The notes beneath the pieces were generated by a model. It had not been told where the DNA came from. It saw nothing but the letters and a program-made list of their open reading frames with translations, and made no database searches. A stretch of DNA of 46,738 nt from Paratractidigestivibacter sp963605405 (GTDB lineage: Bacteria; Actinomycetota; Coriobacteriia; Coriobacteriales; Atopobiaceae), in the NCBI GenBank assembly GCA_963605405.1, contig CAVCUP010000022.1, positions 1 to 46,738 on the forward strand, written 5' to 3'. Below are positions 16,941-25,690 of the stretch, piece by piece. The stretch's first letter is position 1; every line of letters starts with the position of its first letter. A program made the position numbers and the translations under genes.

Positions 16941-17858
16941 CTAGTCGCCGAACCCTAGCAGCTTGACCTCGCAGCAGAGGTCCACGCCGCGCTCGGCGAG
17001 CACGGTGTCGTGCGTGAGCTGGATAAGCGAGAGGACGTCGGACGCCGAGGCGCCGCCGTTGTTCACGATGAAGTTGGCATGCTCGTTCGAGACCTGCGCG
17101 CGCCCGGAGGAGATGCCCTTGCAGCCGCACTCCTCGATGAGCGCGCCCGCAGAGGCGTCGGCCGGGTTACGGAAGACGGAGCCGCAGGTCGGCTTGCCCA
17201 TGGGCTGCGTGCGCCGACGGCGGGAGAGCCTGGACTCCATGTCCGCGGAGATCTCCTTGGCCTCGCCGGGCTCGAGCGCGAGCGTGACCTCCAGGATGAT
17301 CTCGCTCGTGGGAATGGATGTCTGGCGATAGCCCCACGCGATCTCGTGGCCCTCGTAGCGGTGAAGGCCCTCGCCGGGACGGTAGACCACGAGGTCGCGG
17401 ACCCGTTGCCCGATCCACTCGCGGCGCGTGCCGGCGTCCATGGAGACGGCCCCGCCCACGGTCCCCGGGATGCCCACGCAGAACTCGAGGCCAGAGAGCG
17501 ATGCCTTCGCGACGGCCGACACGACCTTGGAGAGAAGCGCGCCGGCTCCGGCCGTGACGCAGCCGGACTCGGCGTCTATCTCCACCCGCGAGAACTCGTC
17601 GTCGAGGCAGATGACGGCACCGCGGTAGCCGGCGTCGGAGGCGAGCACGTTGCTGCCCTTGCCGAGGATGACCCAGTCAACGTGCTCGTCGGCGAGCACG
17701 TTGACCACCTTGACGAGCGCCGCGTAGCTGTGGACGACGATGAGCAGGCTCGCGGGCCCGCCGATCCTGTACGACGTGCGCCGGGAGAGCTTCTCGTCTC
17801 GGAGGACCTCGGCGTCGGTGGCGCCGGAAAGGCTCATGTATGCATTGAATATGCTCAC
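16941..17858 (-). CDS. murB: UDP-N-acetylenolpyruvoylglucosamine reductase
   Basis: MurB reduces UDP-GlcNAc-enolpyruvate to UDP-MurNAc with FAD and NADPH. The 305-residue protein shows RIGGPA, the FAD-binding LGKGSNVLASDAGYRG, GIPGTVGGAVSMDAG, the YR pair, and the catalytic serine in CGSVFRNP (about residue 227). I chose GTG at 17858, seven bases after the murC stop and preceded by GGGAAAG. An ATG at 17837 has no ribosome site, and one at 17894 would overlap murC. It sits in murG-murC-murB-ftsQ. Confidence 0.95.
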   Translation of the reverse strand: MSIFNAYMSLSGATDAEVLRDEKLSRRTSYRIGGPASLLIVVHSYAALVKVVNVLADEHVDWVILGKGSNVLASDAGYRGAVICLDDEFSRVEIDAESGCVTAGAGALLSKVVSAVAKASLSGLEFCVGIPGTVGGAVSMDAGTRREWIGQRVRDLVVYRPGEGLHRYEGHEIAWGYRQTSIPTSEIILEVTLALEPGEAKEISADMESRLSRRRRTQPMGKPTCGSVFRNPADASAGALIEECGCKGISSGRAQVSNEHANFIVNNGGASASDVLSLIQLTHDTVLAERGVDLCCEVKLLGFGD

Positions 17859-17865
17859 GTGGCGG

Positions 17866-19278
17866 CTACTTTCCCGAGCGCTCGCGCATGGCATCGATAA
17901 AGAGCGGGCCGATCTGGGTGACGTCGCCCGCGCCCTGGGTGATGAGAAGGTCGCCGGGGCGCACGGTCTCGACGAGGTTCTCGATGAGCTTGCGGCTGTT
18001 CGGCACGAACTCGACGTCCGCCACGTCGCCGACCTCGGCCACGCCGTTCGCGATCGTCTTGCCCGAGACGCCGGGGATGGGAAGCTCGCCGGCCGAGAAG
18101 ACGTCCATCACGCGCAGGACGTCGACGTCGCCGAAGGCATGCGCGAAATCGTCGGCGAGCGCCTGGGTGCGGCTGTAGCGGTGCGGCTGGAAAACACAGA
18201 CGATACGGTTGAACTGCAGGTCCTTGGCCGCGGCGAGCGTGGCCGCGACCTCGGTGGGGTGGTGGCCGTAGTCGTCCACGACGGTCACGCCCTCGACGTC
18301 GCCCACATGGGTGAAGCGGCGGCGGGCGCCCTTGAACTGCGAGAGGGCGGCCACGGCGGCGTCGACGTCGCAACCGAGGACATCGGCCACGGCGAGCGCG
18401 GCGGTGGCGTTGGCCATGTTGTGGCGGCCGGGGTTGGCGGCGATGGTCACGTGGACGCGCCCGTGCTCAGGGGTGTCCACAGAGAAGTTCGAGGCGATCT
18501 GGTGGTGGGTGTCCTCGGGCAGGCACACGTAGTCGCAGGACTCGTCGAAGCCGTAGGTGACCACGCGGCGGCCCGTGGAGCGCGCGAGCTCGACGTAGTG
18601 GGCGACGTCGCCGTTGATGATGACGGTGCCGTCCTCCCCCACGAGGTCCATGAACTTGCAGAAGGTCTTCTCGATGTTCTCGAGGGTGCCGTAGTGGTCG
18701 AGATGGTCGGCCTCGATGTTGGTGACCACGACCACGTTGGGGTTGAGATAGAGGAAAGAGCCGTCGGACTCGTCCGCCTCGCAGACGAAGTAGCCGCCGT
18801 CGCCGTTCTTGCCGTTGGTGCCGTAGCCCTCGACGATGCCGCCGATGAGGAAAGACGGGTCGAGCCCGAGCTTATCGAGCATCGTGGCCACCATGGAGGA
18901 CGTGGTCGTCTTGCCGTGGGTGCCGGCGACGGCGACGGTCACGGCGTCGTTGGACAGGTAGGACAGCATCTTTGCGCGCGGCCAGATAGGAATTCCGAGC
19001 TCATGGGCGCGGACGACCTCGGGGTTCGTCTCGGGGATGGCGGTGGAGGTGACGACGACCTCGGGCCCCACGGCGTCGATGGTCGCGGCCTCGTGGCCGA
19101 CGTGCACCTCGACGCCCGCGGACTCGAGCTCGCGGACATAGTGGGACGCCTTGAGGTCCGAGCCCGTGACCTTGCACCCGCGCTCGTGGAGCACGAGGGC
19201 GATGCCGCTCATGCCCGCGCCCCCGATGCCGATGAAGTGGGCGCTCCCTATCTTCTTGCCGCAAGAAATCCCGCTCAT
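17866..19278 (-). CDS. murC: UDP-N-acetylmuramate--L-alanine ligase
   Basis: MurC adds L-Ala to UDP-MurNAc with ATP. The 470-residue protein has the N-terminal IGIGGAGMSGIA, the ATP-binding AGTHGKTTTSS (about residues 118-128), the central ENIEKTF and NPGRHN region, and DDYGHHPTEV in the C-terminal domain. The ATG at 19278 has GGGAGGGG in front. About 95 bp separate it from murG, containing an 11-bp GC-only hairpin (19317-19340) without a T-tract. Confidence 0.97.
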   Translation of the reverse strand: MSGISCGKKIGSAHFIGIGGAGMSGIALVLHERGCKVTGSDLKASHYVRELESAGVEVHVGHEAATIDAVGPEVVVTSTAIPETNPEVVRAHELGIPIWPRAKMLSYLSNDAVTVAVAGTHGKTTTSSMVATMLDKLGLDPSFLIGGIVEGYGTNGKNGDGGYFVCEADESDGSFLYLNPNVVVVTNIEADHLDHYGTLENIEKTFCKFMDLVGEDGTVIINGDVAHYVELARSTGRRVVTYGFDESCDYVCLPEDTHHQIASNFSVDTPEHGRVHVTIAANPGRHNMANATAALAVADVLGCDVDAAVAALSQFKGARRRFTHVGDVEGVTVVDDYGHHPTEVAATLAAAKDLQFNRIVCVFQPHRYSRTQALADDFAHAFGDVDVLRVMDVFSAGELPIPGVSGKTIANGVAEVGDVADVEFVPNSRKLIENLVETVRPGDLLITQGAGDVTQIGPLFIDAMRERSGK

Positions 19279-19374
19279 GCAAGCCCCTCCCGTGTAAGAG
19301 CGATTCAGCGTTTGAGGCCGGGCGCGCGACGCGCGCCGGCTGACCCTCTACTCTAACCCAAAAACCTCGCGGCC

Positions 19375-20484
19375 CTATCCGCGCGCGACGCTCTCCACTT
19401 GGTCTGCGAGGGCGACGGCCGCGGATGCGCCGGCGAGCGAGCGGGCGGCGGCGCGCATGGCGGCGCGGCGGGCAGGGTCGGCGAGGAGCCCGAGGAGCTC
19501 ATCGGCGAAGGCCTCGCCCGCGACCTCGTCGTCCTTGAAGAGCGAGGCCGCGCCCGCGTCCACGAGGAAGCGGGCGTTGGTGGTCTGGTGGTCGGCCGTG
19601 GCGAAGGGATACGGAACGAGGACCGAGGGGGCGCCCACGGCCGCTATCTCGGCGATGGAGGAGGCGCCGGCGCGGGAAAGCACGAGGTCAGCGGCCGCGA
19701 GGACGTCGCCCATGTTATCGATGTAGGGCAGAAGAGACCAGCGCTTGGACTCCCCGGGGGCGAGCGCGAGGGCAGCCGCCGCGTCGTCGTAGCCGCCCTT
19801 GCCCGTGGACTGCACAACGCGCAGTCCCTCGATGGAGAGAAGCCGGCCCTTGAGGCGTGCCATGCCTTCGTTGAGGGTACGGGCCCCGAGGCTGCCGCCG
19901 AAGACGAGCAGCATGGTCTCGCCCTCGGAGATGCCCAGCTCGGCGCGCCCGCGGGCACGGTCGCCCTCGGTGACGGACCGGCGGACGGGGTTGCCGGTGA
20001 GCACGACGCGGCCGGTCTCGCCCTCGCGCTCGAAAACGGCGCGGGCGGCGGGCACCGAGATGCACACGCGGGAGGCGTGCGGGGCCATCATCTTGTTCGC
20101 GAGGCCGGGGACGGAGTTCTGCTCATGCACGAGATACGGGATGCGCTTCTCTTTACAGAGGCCGAGGAGCGGGACCTCGACGTAGGCGCCGAAGCCGATG
20201 GCCGCGTCCGGGGCGCCCGCCTGCCGGAAGCGCGCGGCGACCTTGCCCTTGGCGCGCCAGACGCGGGCGAGCGAGGTGATCGCGGTCCAGGGGCGCGAGC
20301 GGTCGAAGCCCGTGACCTCGAGGGGGACGAGCTCGAAGCCGGCCTGCGGGACGAGCGTGCCCTCGAGGCGCGAGGGCTGGCCGAAGAAGGTTACCTCGTG
20401 GCCGCGGTCGCGGAGCTCCTCGGCGAGAGCGAGAGCGGGGTTGATGTGCCCGGCGGTGCCGCCGGCGGCGATGGCGATGTTCAT
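19375..20484 (-). CDS. murG: UDP-GlcNAc transferase MurG (lipid II synthesis)
   Basis: MurG adds GlcNAc to lipid I on the inner membrane face, making lipid II. The 369-residue GT-B protein has AAGGTAGHINPALALAEEL, HEQNSVPGLANK, the LVFGGSLGARTLNEG hinge, and SRAGASSIAEIAAVGAPSVL, the UDP-GlcNAc site. The ATG at 20484 is preceded by GAGGGG. It is cut off from ftsW by about 890 bp with a terminator and a repeat array, so it must have its own promoter. -10-like TAAACT and TATCTT upstream are only weak candidates. Confidence 0.97.
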   Translation of the reverse strand: MNIAIAAGGTAGHINPALALAEELRDRGHEVTFFGQPSRLEGTLVPQAGFELVPLEVTGFDRSRPWTAITSLARVWRAKGKVAARFRQAGAPDAAIGFGAYVEVPLLGLCKEKRIPYLVHEQNSVPGLANKMMAPHASRVCISVPAARAVFEREGETGRVVLTGNPVRRSVTEGDRARGRAELGISEGETMLLVFGGSLGARTLNEGMARLKGRLLSIEGLRVVQSTGKGGYDDAAAALALAPGESKRWSLLPYIDNMGDVLAAADLVLSRAGASSIAEIAAVGAPSVLVPYPFATADHQTTNARFLVDAGAASLFKDDEVAGEAFADELLGLLADPARRAAMRAAARSLAGASAAVALADQVESVARG

Positions 20485-20714
20485 CTGGGTTTCCCCTCGA
20501 CGTAAAAGATATGCGGTCGCGCCCGCATCAAGCGGGGCGGGCTGGATAGAGTTTAGCGCTCACGGGGACGGCCGCGCGTGATTGCGGGCCAAGGGCGTAT
20601 CGGGCGGGGTCTTGCGGACGGGCGAAAGCCGTGCGGACAGAAGCCGTGCGGACGGAAGTGAGAAACAACCGGCAGCCGGGCTTCCCACCGGGGGAAGCTC
20701 CTAGGCGGCGCCTC
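20485..20714. other. murG upstream region with short direct repeats
   Basis: No gene is supported here. TGCGGAC(A/G)G occurs three times (20613-20621, 20632-20640, 20647-20655). The last two lie within two adjacent 15-bp copies of an AAGCCGTGCGGAC unit. A small hairpin GCTTCCC/GGGAAGC lies at 20680-20698. The stretch should hold the murG promoter. Confidence 0.5.
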
Positions 20715-21059
20715 TCTCCCGCGACCCGAGCCCCGGAACATCGCCGTCCAGCAGCGACTCCTCTCCCAGAGCCCCAGAACCGCATCATCCAGTAACCGGC
20801 GGGCCCCAAGAGCCCCGGGAACACGCCGCGCAGTAACGCTGGCAAGAAGAGCGCCCCGAAATCGCGCCGCGCAGCAACGGTTGATTGCTGCGCGACGACG
20901 TTCCGGGGCGTTTCTCACTTCTTCGTTACTGGGCGACGCGGTTTTGGGGCTCCTCCCACACCGCCGTTACTGCGCGGCGCGATTCTGGGGCTCCCCCCGT
21001 CCCGCGGTTGCTGGGAGACGCGGTCCCGGGCTCCTCCCACACCGCCGCCGCTGGGCAGG
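20715..21059. repeat. Mirror-symmetric array of 41-bp repeats (array B)
   Basis: Going out from a centre near 20881, units beginning GTTRCTG start at 20884, 20925, 20966, 21007 and 21047. The last unit spacing is 40 bp because of a one-base loss. On the other side the inverted copies end at 20878, 20837, 20796 and 20755. Each spacing is 41 bp, and every left/right pair sums to 41762, so the arms are in exact register. The unit core covers about 28 bp (GTTACTG, GCGRCGCG, GGGGCTC). The apex is a perfect 10-bp stem (20868-20877 with 20885-20894). It lies between ftsW and murG. Confidence 0.93.
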
Positions 21060-21167
21060 AGGCGGTGGGCGACGGCTTGCGGACGTGCGGCCGGTCTGCG
21101 CGAGAGCATGGGCTCGGCGCGCCGGACAAACTCACTCGGGCAGCGGGAGACGCCTTGGCGCGGCCCT

Positions 21168-21265
21168 GCTAAGAAATCGTTCCCGCTGGCATGCGGACGA
21201 TGGCCCGTGCGCAAAAACCGCATCCGCTGGCATGGGCTCGATGCCAGCGGATGAGGTTTCTTAGC
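21168..21265. repeat. Three-copy palindromic element after ftsW
   Basis: Imperfect 25-nt outer arms (21168-21192 and 21241-21265) share GCTAAGAAA and CCGCTGGCAT. A third copy, CATCCGCTGGCAT (21221-21233), lies between them in the same orientation as the left arm. The right arm can pair perfectly over 13 bp with the middle copy or less perfectly with the outer one, so two mutually exclusive folds exist. Confidence 0.85.
21213..21256 (-). terminator. Rho-independent terminator after ftsW
   Basis: On the minus strand a 13-bp stem (21241-21253 with 21221-21233, 7-nt loop) is followed by GCGG and a TTTTT run (21213-21217). It ends the mraZ-to-ftsW transcript about 120 bp past the ftsW stop. Confidence 0.75.
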
Positions 21266-21374
21266 GGCGGGCCATTACCGAAGCCAGTGGTTGCGACCTC
21301 TTGGCGCCAAACCCTCGGCCACCTCGGCGGGCATGCTTTCGCGCTCAACCCGGCGAGAGTCGCCGGCGAAGCGT

Positions 21375-23144
21375 CTACCTGCGGCGACGCCCGCCGTCAC
21401 GGCCGCGCCCCTGCCCTGCGGGCCTTCCGCCGTTGGCGCCGTGACGACCGCCGCGCAGCCTCGTGGCCGCATCCTCGCGGTTGAGGTCGACCCGGGCGTA
21501 GCCGCCCTGGCCGCGAGATCCCGCGCGGTCGCGGCCGCCGCCGAGAACGGTGAACCCGCCGGATTCCCGCTGCTGGCGCCCCTGCGCGCCGCGCGCGCCC
21601 CTTCCGGAACCGGGCCTCTCGCCGCGCGGTCCCGCGCCGCGGCCGGCAGAGTAGCCGGCTCGGTAGCCGCCGTCCCCGCCGCCATCTCGGCCGTAGCCCC
21701 TGCGCCCATAGCCGGAGTCATCGCGCCCGTAACCGGACGAGCCGCGGCCATAGCCGGCGCCGGGGTCGTATCCCGCGCCGAGACCGGCGCCGACGCCCGC
21801 GCCGCCGCGGGCGGAACGGGGGGTCGCCTCCCCGACGAAGGAAAGCCCCGGGTCGCCCTCACCCGAGCGAACGCGCCACGAGCCGCGCCGGCGGTCATGC
21901 TCCGTCTCGGGGAGCTCCGAGTGCGCGGAAACGGACACGAGCATGCCCACGAACATAAGGCAGCTCATGATCGACGAGCCGCCGTAGCTCAAAAACGGCA
22001 GCGGCTTGCCGGAAAGCGGGATGAGCCCGATGACGCCGCAAATGTTGACCAGCAGCTGAATAATGATGAGCGATGTGCACCCGCAGGCGATGAGCCTTCC
22101 TGCGAGGTCGGGCGCGTAGCGAGCGATGCGGAAGCCCGCCCATGCGAAGCAGGCGAAGCCCACGAGAACGCCGACGGTGCCCACAAGGCCGCACTCCTCG
22201 CCGATGACGGCGAAGATGAAGTCGTTGTGAGCCATCGGCAGGTAGGAGTACTTCTGCTTGGAGAAGCCGATGCCCACGCCGAAGATCCCGCCGGACCCGA
22301 AGGCATAGAAGCCCTGGATAACCTGGTAGGATTCGCCGAGCTCGTCTTGCCAAGGGTCGAGGAAGGTCTGGATGCGCGAGAGCGAGTAGTCCTGGGTGAG
22401 CGCGTAGACGGCCACGAAGGCGACGGCGCACACCGAGCCGATCGTGAGGATACGCGTGTCGACGCCGGCGACGAAGGCGATGATCGCCAACGTGACGACG
22501 ATGATCATGGTCGAGCCCTTGTCGGGCTGGAAGAAGATCAGGACCACCGGCAAGGCGATGCTGCCCACCGCGAGCTTGATGAGCTCTTTGTCGGGCAGGT
22601 CGCCGTCGGAGAAGTAGTGCTGGGCGATGGACGCCGCGGCCATCACGATGGCTACCTTGGCGAACTCGGAGGGCTGCAGCTGGAAGAAGCCCAGCTTGAT
22701 CCAGCGAGAGGCGCCGTAGGTGTTGTTCGAGAAGCCGGGGACGAAGACGAGGATGAGGGCGACGACCGTGATCGCCGTGACGGCGATGAGATGGTCGCGT
22801 GAGAGCAGGTGGTAGTCCGTCCGCGCGATGATCACGGCCAGCACGACGCCGACGAGGGCGAAGATGAGCTGTCGCTTGAGATAGAAGGCCGCGTCGTAGC
22901 CGCAGGCGGAACTCGCCATGCAGGTGACGGAGGAGGCCGAGTAGATCATGAGCAACCCGAAGCACACGAGCACGGTCGTGACGAGGAGAAGCACGAGCCT
23001 GGGCTTCATGAAGCGCTCGGGCACGCCGAAGAGGGACCTCTCGGCCTCGGCCAGGCGCCCGCCGGAGCGGCCGTCCTCGCGCATGGCGCGGCGGGCCTCC
23101 CGGGCGGTGCCGCCGAAGAGGAAGCTGGGAAGACGGGAGGCCAC
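21375..23144 (-). CDS. ftsW: SEDS peptidoglycan glycosyltransferase FtsW with RGG/YG-rich tail
   Basis: FtsW polymerises lipid II at the septum with FtsI. The 589-residue protein has ten membrane segments between about residues 48 and 408. Family motifs are GASRWI, PSEFAK, the catalytic-loop Asp in RIQTFLDPWQDELGESYQ (about 263) and GKPLPFLSYGGSS (about 379-391). Residues 410-589 form a disordered tail rich in Gly, Arg, Tyr and Ser with GYGRDDSGYGRRGYGRDGG-like repeats and RGG units. It starts with GTG at 23144, directly abutting the murD stop (TAG-GTG), behind GGGGGAG. Confidence 0.97.
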   Translation of the reverse strand: MASRLPSFLFGGTAREARRAMREDGRSGGRLAEAERSLFGVPERFMKPRLVLLLVTTVLVCFGLLMIYSASSVTCMASSACGYDAAFYLKRQLIFALVGVVLAVIIARTDYHLLSRDHLIAVTAITVVALILVFVPGFSNNTYGASRWIKLGFFQLQPSEFAKVAIVMAAASIAQHYFSDGDLPDKELIKLAVGSIALPVVLIFFQPDKGSTMIIVVTLAIIAFVAGVDTRILTIGSVCAVAFVAVYALTQDYSLSRIQTFLDPWQDELGESYQVIQGFYAFGSGGIFGVGIGFSKQKYSYLPMAHNDFIFAVIGEECGLVGTVGVLVGFACFAWAGFRIARYAPDLAGRLIACGCTSLIIIQLLVNICGVIGLIPLSGKPLPFLSYGGSSIMSCLMFVGMLVSVSAHSELPETEHDRRRGSWRVRSGEGDPGLSFVGEATPRSARGGAGVGAGLGAGYDPGAGYGRGSSGYGRDDSGYGRRGYGRDGGGDGGYRAGYSAGRGAGPRGERPGSGRGARGAQGRQQRESGGFTVLGGGRDRAGSRGQGGYARVDLNREDAATRLRGGRHGANGGRPAGQGRGRDGGRRRR

Positions 23145-24644
23145 CTAGCGCTCCCCCGCCCCGTCGCGAAGGCCGGCCACGAGCTGCTTGAAGGCGCGCC
23201 CGCGCTCACCCATGTTCGCGAACTCGTCGAAGGAGGAGCACGCCGGGGAGAGAAGCACGGTCTCCCCGGGACGGGCGGCGGCGACGGCCGCCGCGAAGGC
23301 GTCGCGCAGGTGCCCGGCGCGTATGACCTCGAGGCGCTCGGCTCCCTCGCCGGCGGCGGCGCGCCCCGCCGCAGCCGCGGCCTCGAGCGCCTCGGCGATG
23401 CGCGGCCCGGCCTCGCCGTAACAGACGGCCACGCGGGCGCGCCCCAGGCAGGCCTCGGTCAGGCTCTCGAGCCCGGTGCCCTTGTCGTGGCCGCCGAGGA
23501 GCACGACGACGCTGCCGGGCTCGAAGGCGTCCAGGGCCTTCACGACGGAGTCGACGTTCGTGGCCTTGGAGTCGTTGACGAAGGCCACGCCGGCGACGAC
23601 GCCGCAGGGCTCGATGCGGTGCTCGATGGGGCTGAAGCTGGCGAGGCCGCGGGAGACGTCCGCGGCCCCTGCGCCGACGGCGAGCGCGAGCGCGGAGGCG
23701 GCAAGGGCGTTCTGGGCGTTGTGACGACCGCGGATCAGCAGCTCAGAGGCGCGGCAGAGCTCATGCTCGGAGCCGCCCAGCCGCACGACGAGCGCGTCGC
23801 CGCGCAGGAACGCGGCGTCCGCGCCCTCGGGCTCGCGCTCCACGGAGAGCTCGCACACGCGAATTCCGCGCGCGGCGCAGCGCGCGGCGGCGGCACGGCA
23901 CCATGCGTCGTCGACGGAGATCACGGCGAGGTCGCCGGCGCCCATGTTCGCGAAGACCTTCTCCTTGGCGGCGGCATAGGCCTCCATGGAGCCGTGCCAC
24001 TCGAGGTGGTCGGGCGTGATGTTGAGGAGCGCCGCGGCGCGCGGGCGCAGGCGCGAGGTCTCGGCGAGCTGGAAGCTCGAGAGCTCGGCCACGAGCCAGC
24101 CGCCCTCGGGGCGGCGCTCAACCTCGCCGACGCAGAGCACGCCGATGTTGCCCACCGAGGTCGCCTCCAGGCCGCCCTCGCGGAGCAGGTGCGTGGCGAG
24201 CGAGGTCGTGGTCGTCTTGCCGTTGGTGCCCGTGACGGCGATCCAGCGCTGCGGGCTCTCGCGGAAGGCGAGCTCGGGCTCGCCGATGAGCTCGCGCGAG
24301 CACGCGGCGGCGGCCGCGGCGAAGGCGCTCGTCTCGGGGATGCCGGGGGAAGAGACCGCGAGGTCGTAGGCGCCCCCTGCTCCCTGGGCGCCGCCGTTCT
24401 CGCCGGCGGGGCCCTCGCCCGCCTCGGGACCGCGCACGTCCTCGGTCCCGAGCACGCACCGCACGCCCAGCGCCTCCAGCGCGCGCGACGCCTCGCCGGG
24501 CACGGACTTCTTTCCGCCGTAGAGCGTCACGGAGCGCACGCGCTCGGCGCCCAGGCCCGCCAGGTAACGGCAGATGCCCTCGCCCGTCTTGCCCATGCCG
24601 AGGACGAGGACGTCGCCCAAATAGTCTCTATTCTCGGTTGCCAT
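23145..24644 (-). CDS. murD: UDP-N-acetylmuramoylalanine--D-glutamate ligase
   Basis: MurD adds D-Glu to UDP-MurNAc-L-Ala. The 499-residue protein has the ATP loop TGTNGKTTTTS (about residues 138-148), ELSSFQL, NITPDHLEWHG, GRHNAQN and NDSKATNVDSV. It is longer than the usual 440-460 residues. Part of the excess is a Gly/Glu/Ala-rich insertion (about 72-93) at the end of the N-terminal domain. ATG 24644 has GGGAGG; the ATG at 24698 would overlap mraY. Confidence 0.96.
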   Translation of the reverse strand: MATENRDYLGDVLVLGMGKTGEGICRYLAGLGAERVRSVTLYGGKKSVPGEASRALEALGVRCVLGTEDVRGPEAGEGPAGENGGAQGAGGAYDLAVSSPGIPETSAFAAAAAACSRELIGEPELAFRESPQRWIAVTGTNGKTTTTSLATHLLREGGLEATSVGNIGVLCVGEVERRPEGGWLVAELSSFQLAETSRLRPRAAALLNITPDHLEWHGSMEAYAAAKEKVFANMGAGDLAVISVDDAWCRAAAARCAARGIRVCELSVEREPEGADAAFLRGDALVVRLGGSEHELCRASELLIRGRHNAQNALAASALALAVGAGAADVSRGLASFSPIEHRIEPCGVVAGVAFVNDSKATNVDSVVKALDAFEPGSVVVLLGGHDKGTGLESLTEACLGRARVAVCYGEAGPRIAEALEAAAAAGRAAAGEGAERLEVIRAGHLRDAFAAAVAAARPGETVLLSPACSSFDEFANMGERGRAFKQLVAGLRDGAGER

Positions 24645-24657
24645 ACTGCGGCCTCCC

Positions 24658-25689
24658 TTATCCGAGCTGGAAGTACAGCGCGAAGCCGACGGCCACAAAC
24701 GCCGCCGAGACGATCCAGAAGCGCGTGACGACCTTGGTCTCGGCCCAGCCCTTCTTCTCGAAGTGGTGATGGACCGGGCTCATGAGGAAGACGCGCTTGC
24801 CCGTGGCCTTGAAGCTCACGACCTGGATGATCACGGAGAGCGCCTCGCAGACGAACAGGCCGCCCATGATGAGTGAGGTGACCTCGGTCTTCGTGAGGAC
24901 GGCGAGGGCCGCGAGCGCGGCGCCCAGGGCGAGGGACCCCGTGTCGCCCATGAAGATGGAGGCCGGGTTGCAGTTGTGCCAGAGGAAGCCGATGCAGGCG
25001 CCGCCGATGGAGGCGGCGAAGACGGCGAGGTTGATCTCGCCGTAGCGGAAGGCGACCATGGCCATACCGCCCATGACGACCATCGTGCAGCCGCCGGCGA
25101 GGCCGTCCAGGCCGTCGGTGAGGTTGACCGCGTTGGAGAGGCCCGCCATGAGGAAGAAAACGAACGCCAGGTAGAGCCACGGGATACGGATGGCGACGCC
25201 GCCGAGCTCAACGGTGGTGGTGAGCACGCCGAGGTCGACGGCGAGGCCGCCCGGGAAGCGCACGAGGGCGTCGATGCCCACCCAATTGACGGCGGCGAGG
25301 CAGAAGACCACGGAGATGGTGATCAGGCCGGCCATCTTCTGGCCCGGCGTGAGGCCGAGCGAGCGCTTGTGGGCCACGGACTCGATGTCGTCGAGGAGCC
25401 CGAGCGAGCCCGTGACGAGCATGGCCGCCACGGCGACCACGAGGTCGGGTGTCCACCTCGCGAAGAGAACCACCGTGAGCACCACGCCCACGAGCATGAC
25501 GACGCCGCCCATGGTGGGCGTGCCCTGCTTGACGAGGTGGCTCTGGGGGCCGTCGGCGCGGATCTGCTGGCCGATGCCGTCCCTCTTCATGAAGCGGATG
25601 AAGGGCGGCATAAGCACGCACGTGACGATGGCAGAGCAGGCCAGGGCAAGAAACACCTGGTAGGTGGGGTACGCAGAGTTTCCGAGCAT
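24658..25689 (-). CDS. mraY: Phospho-MurNAc-pentapeptide translocase
   Basis: MraY transfers phospho-MurNAc-pentapeptide to undecaprenyl phosphate, making lipid I. The 343-residue protein has about ten membrane segments and the motifs KQGTPTMGGV, LGLLDDIESV (catalytic Asp pair), AVNLTDGLDGLAGG and MSPVHHHFEKKGW. I start at ATG 25689, one base after the murF stop, with AAGGAGG upstream. A GC-poor extension to 25713 would overlap murF. Confidence 0.97.
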   Translation of the reverse strand: MLGNSAYPTYQVFLALACSAIVTCVLMPPFIRFMKRDGIGQQIRADGPQSHLVKQGTPTMGGVVMLVGVVLTVVLFARWTPDLVVAVAAMLVTGSLGLLDDIESVAHKRSLGLTPGQKMAGLITISVVFCLAAVNWVGIDALVRFPGGLAVDLGVLTTTVELGGVAIRIPWLYLAFVFFLMAGLSNAVNLTDGLDGLAGGCTMVVMGGMAMVAFRYGEINLAVFAASIGGACIGFLWHNCNPASIFMGDTGSLALGAALAALAVLTKTEVTSLIMGGLFVCEALSVIIQVVSFKATGKRVFLMSPVHHHFEKKGWAETKVVTRFWIVSAAFVAVGFALYFQLG

Positions 25690-25690
25690 C

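Noticed and set aside
20881..21264. Arg/Gly-rich open reading frames across array B
   Set aside because: A 41-bp period is not a multiple of three, so each unit is read in a different frame. The frames are open only because the DNA is GC-rich.
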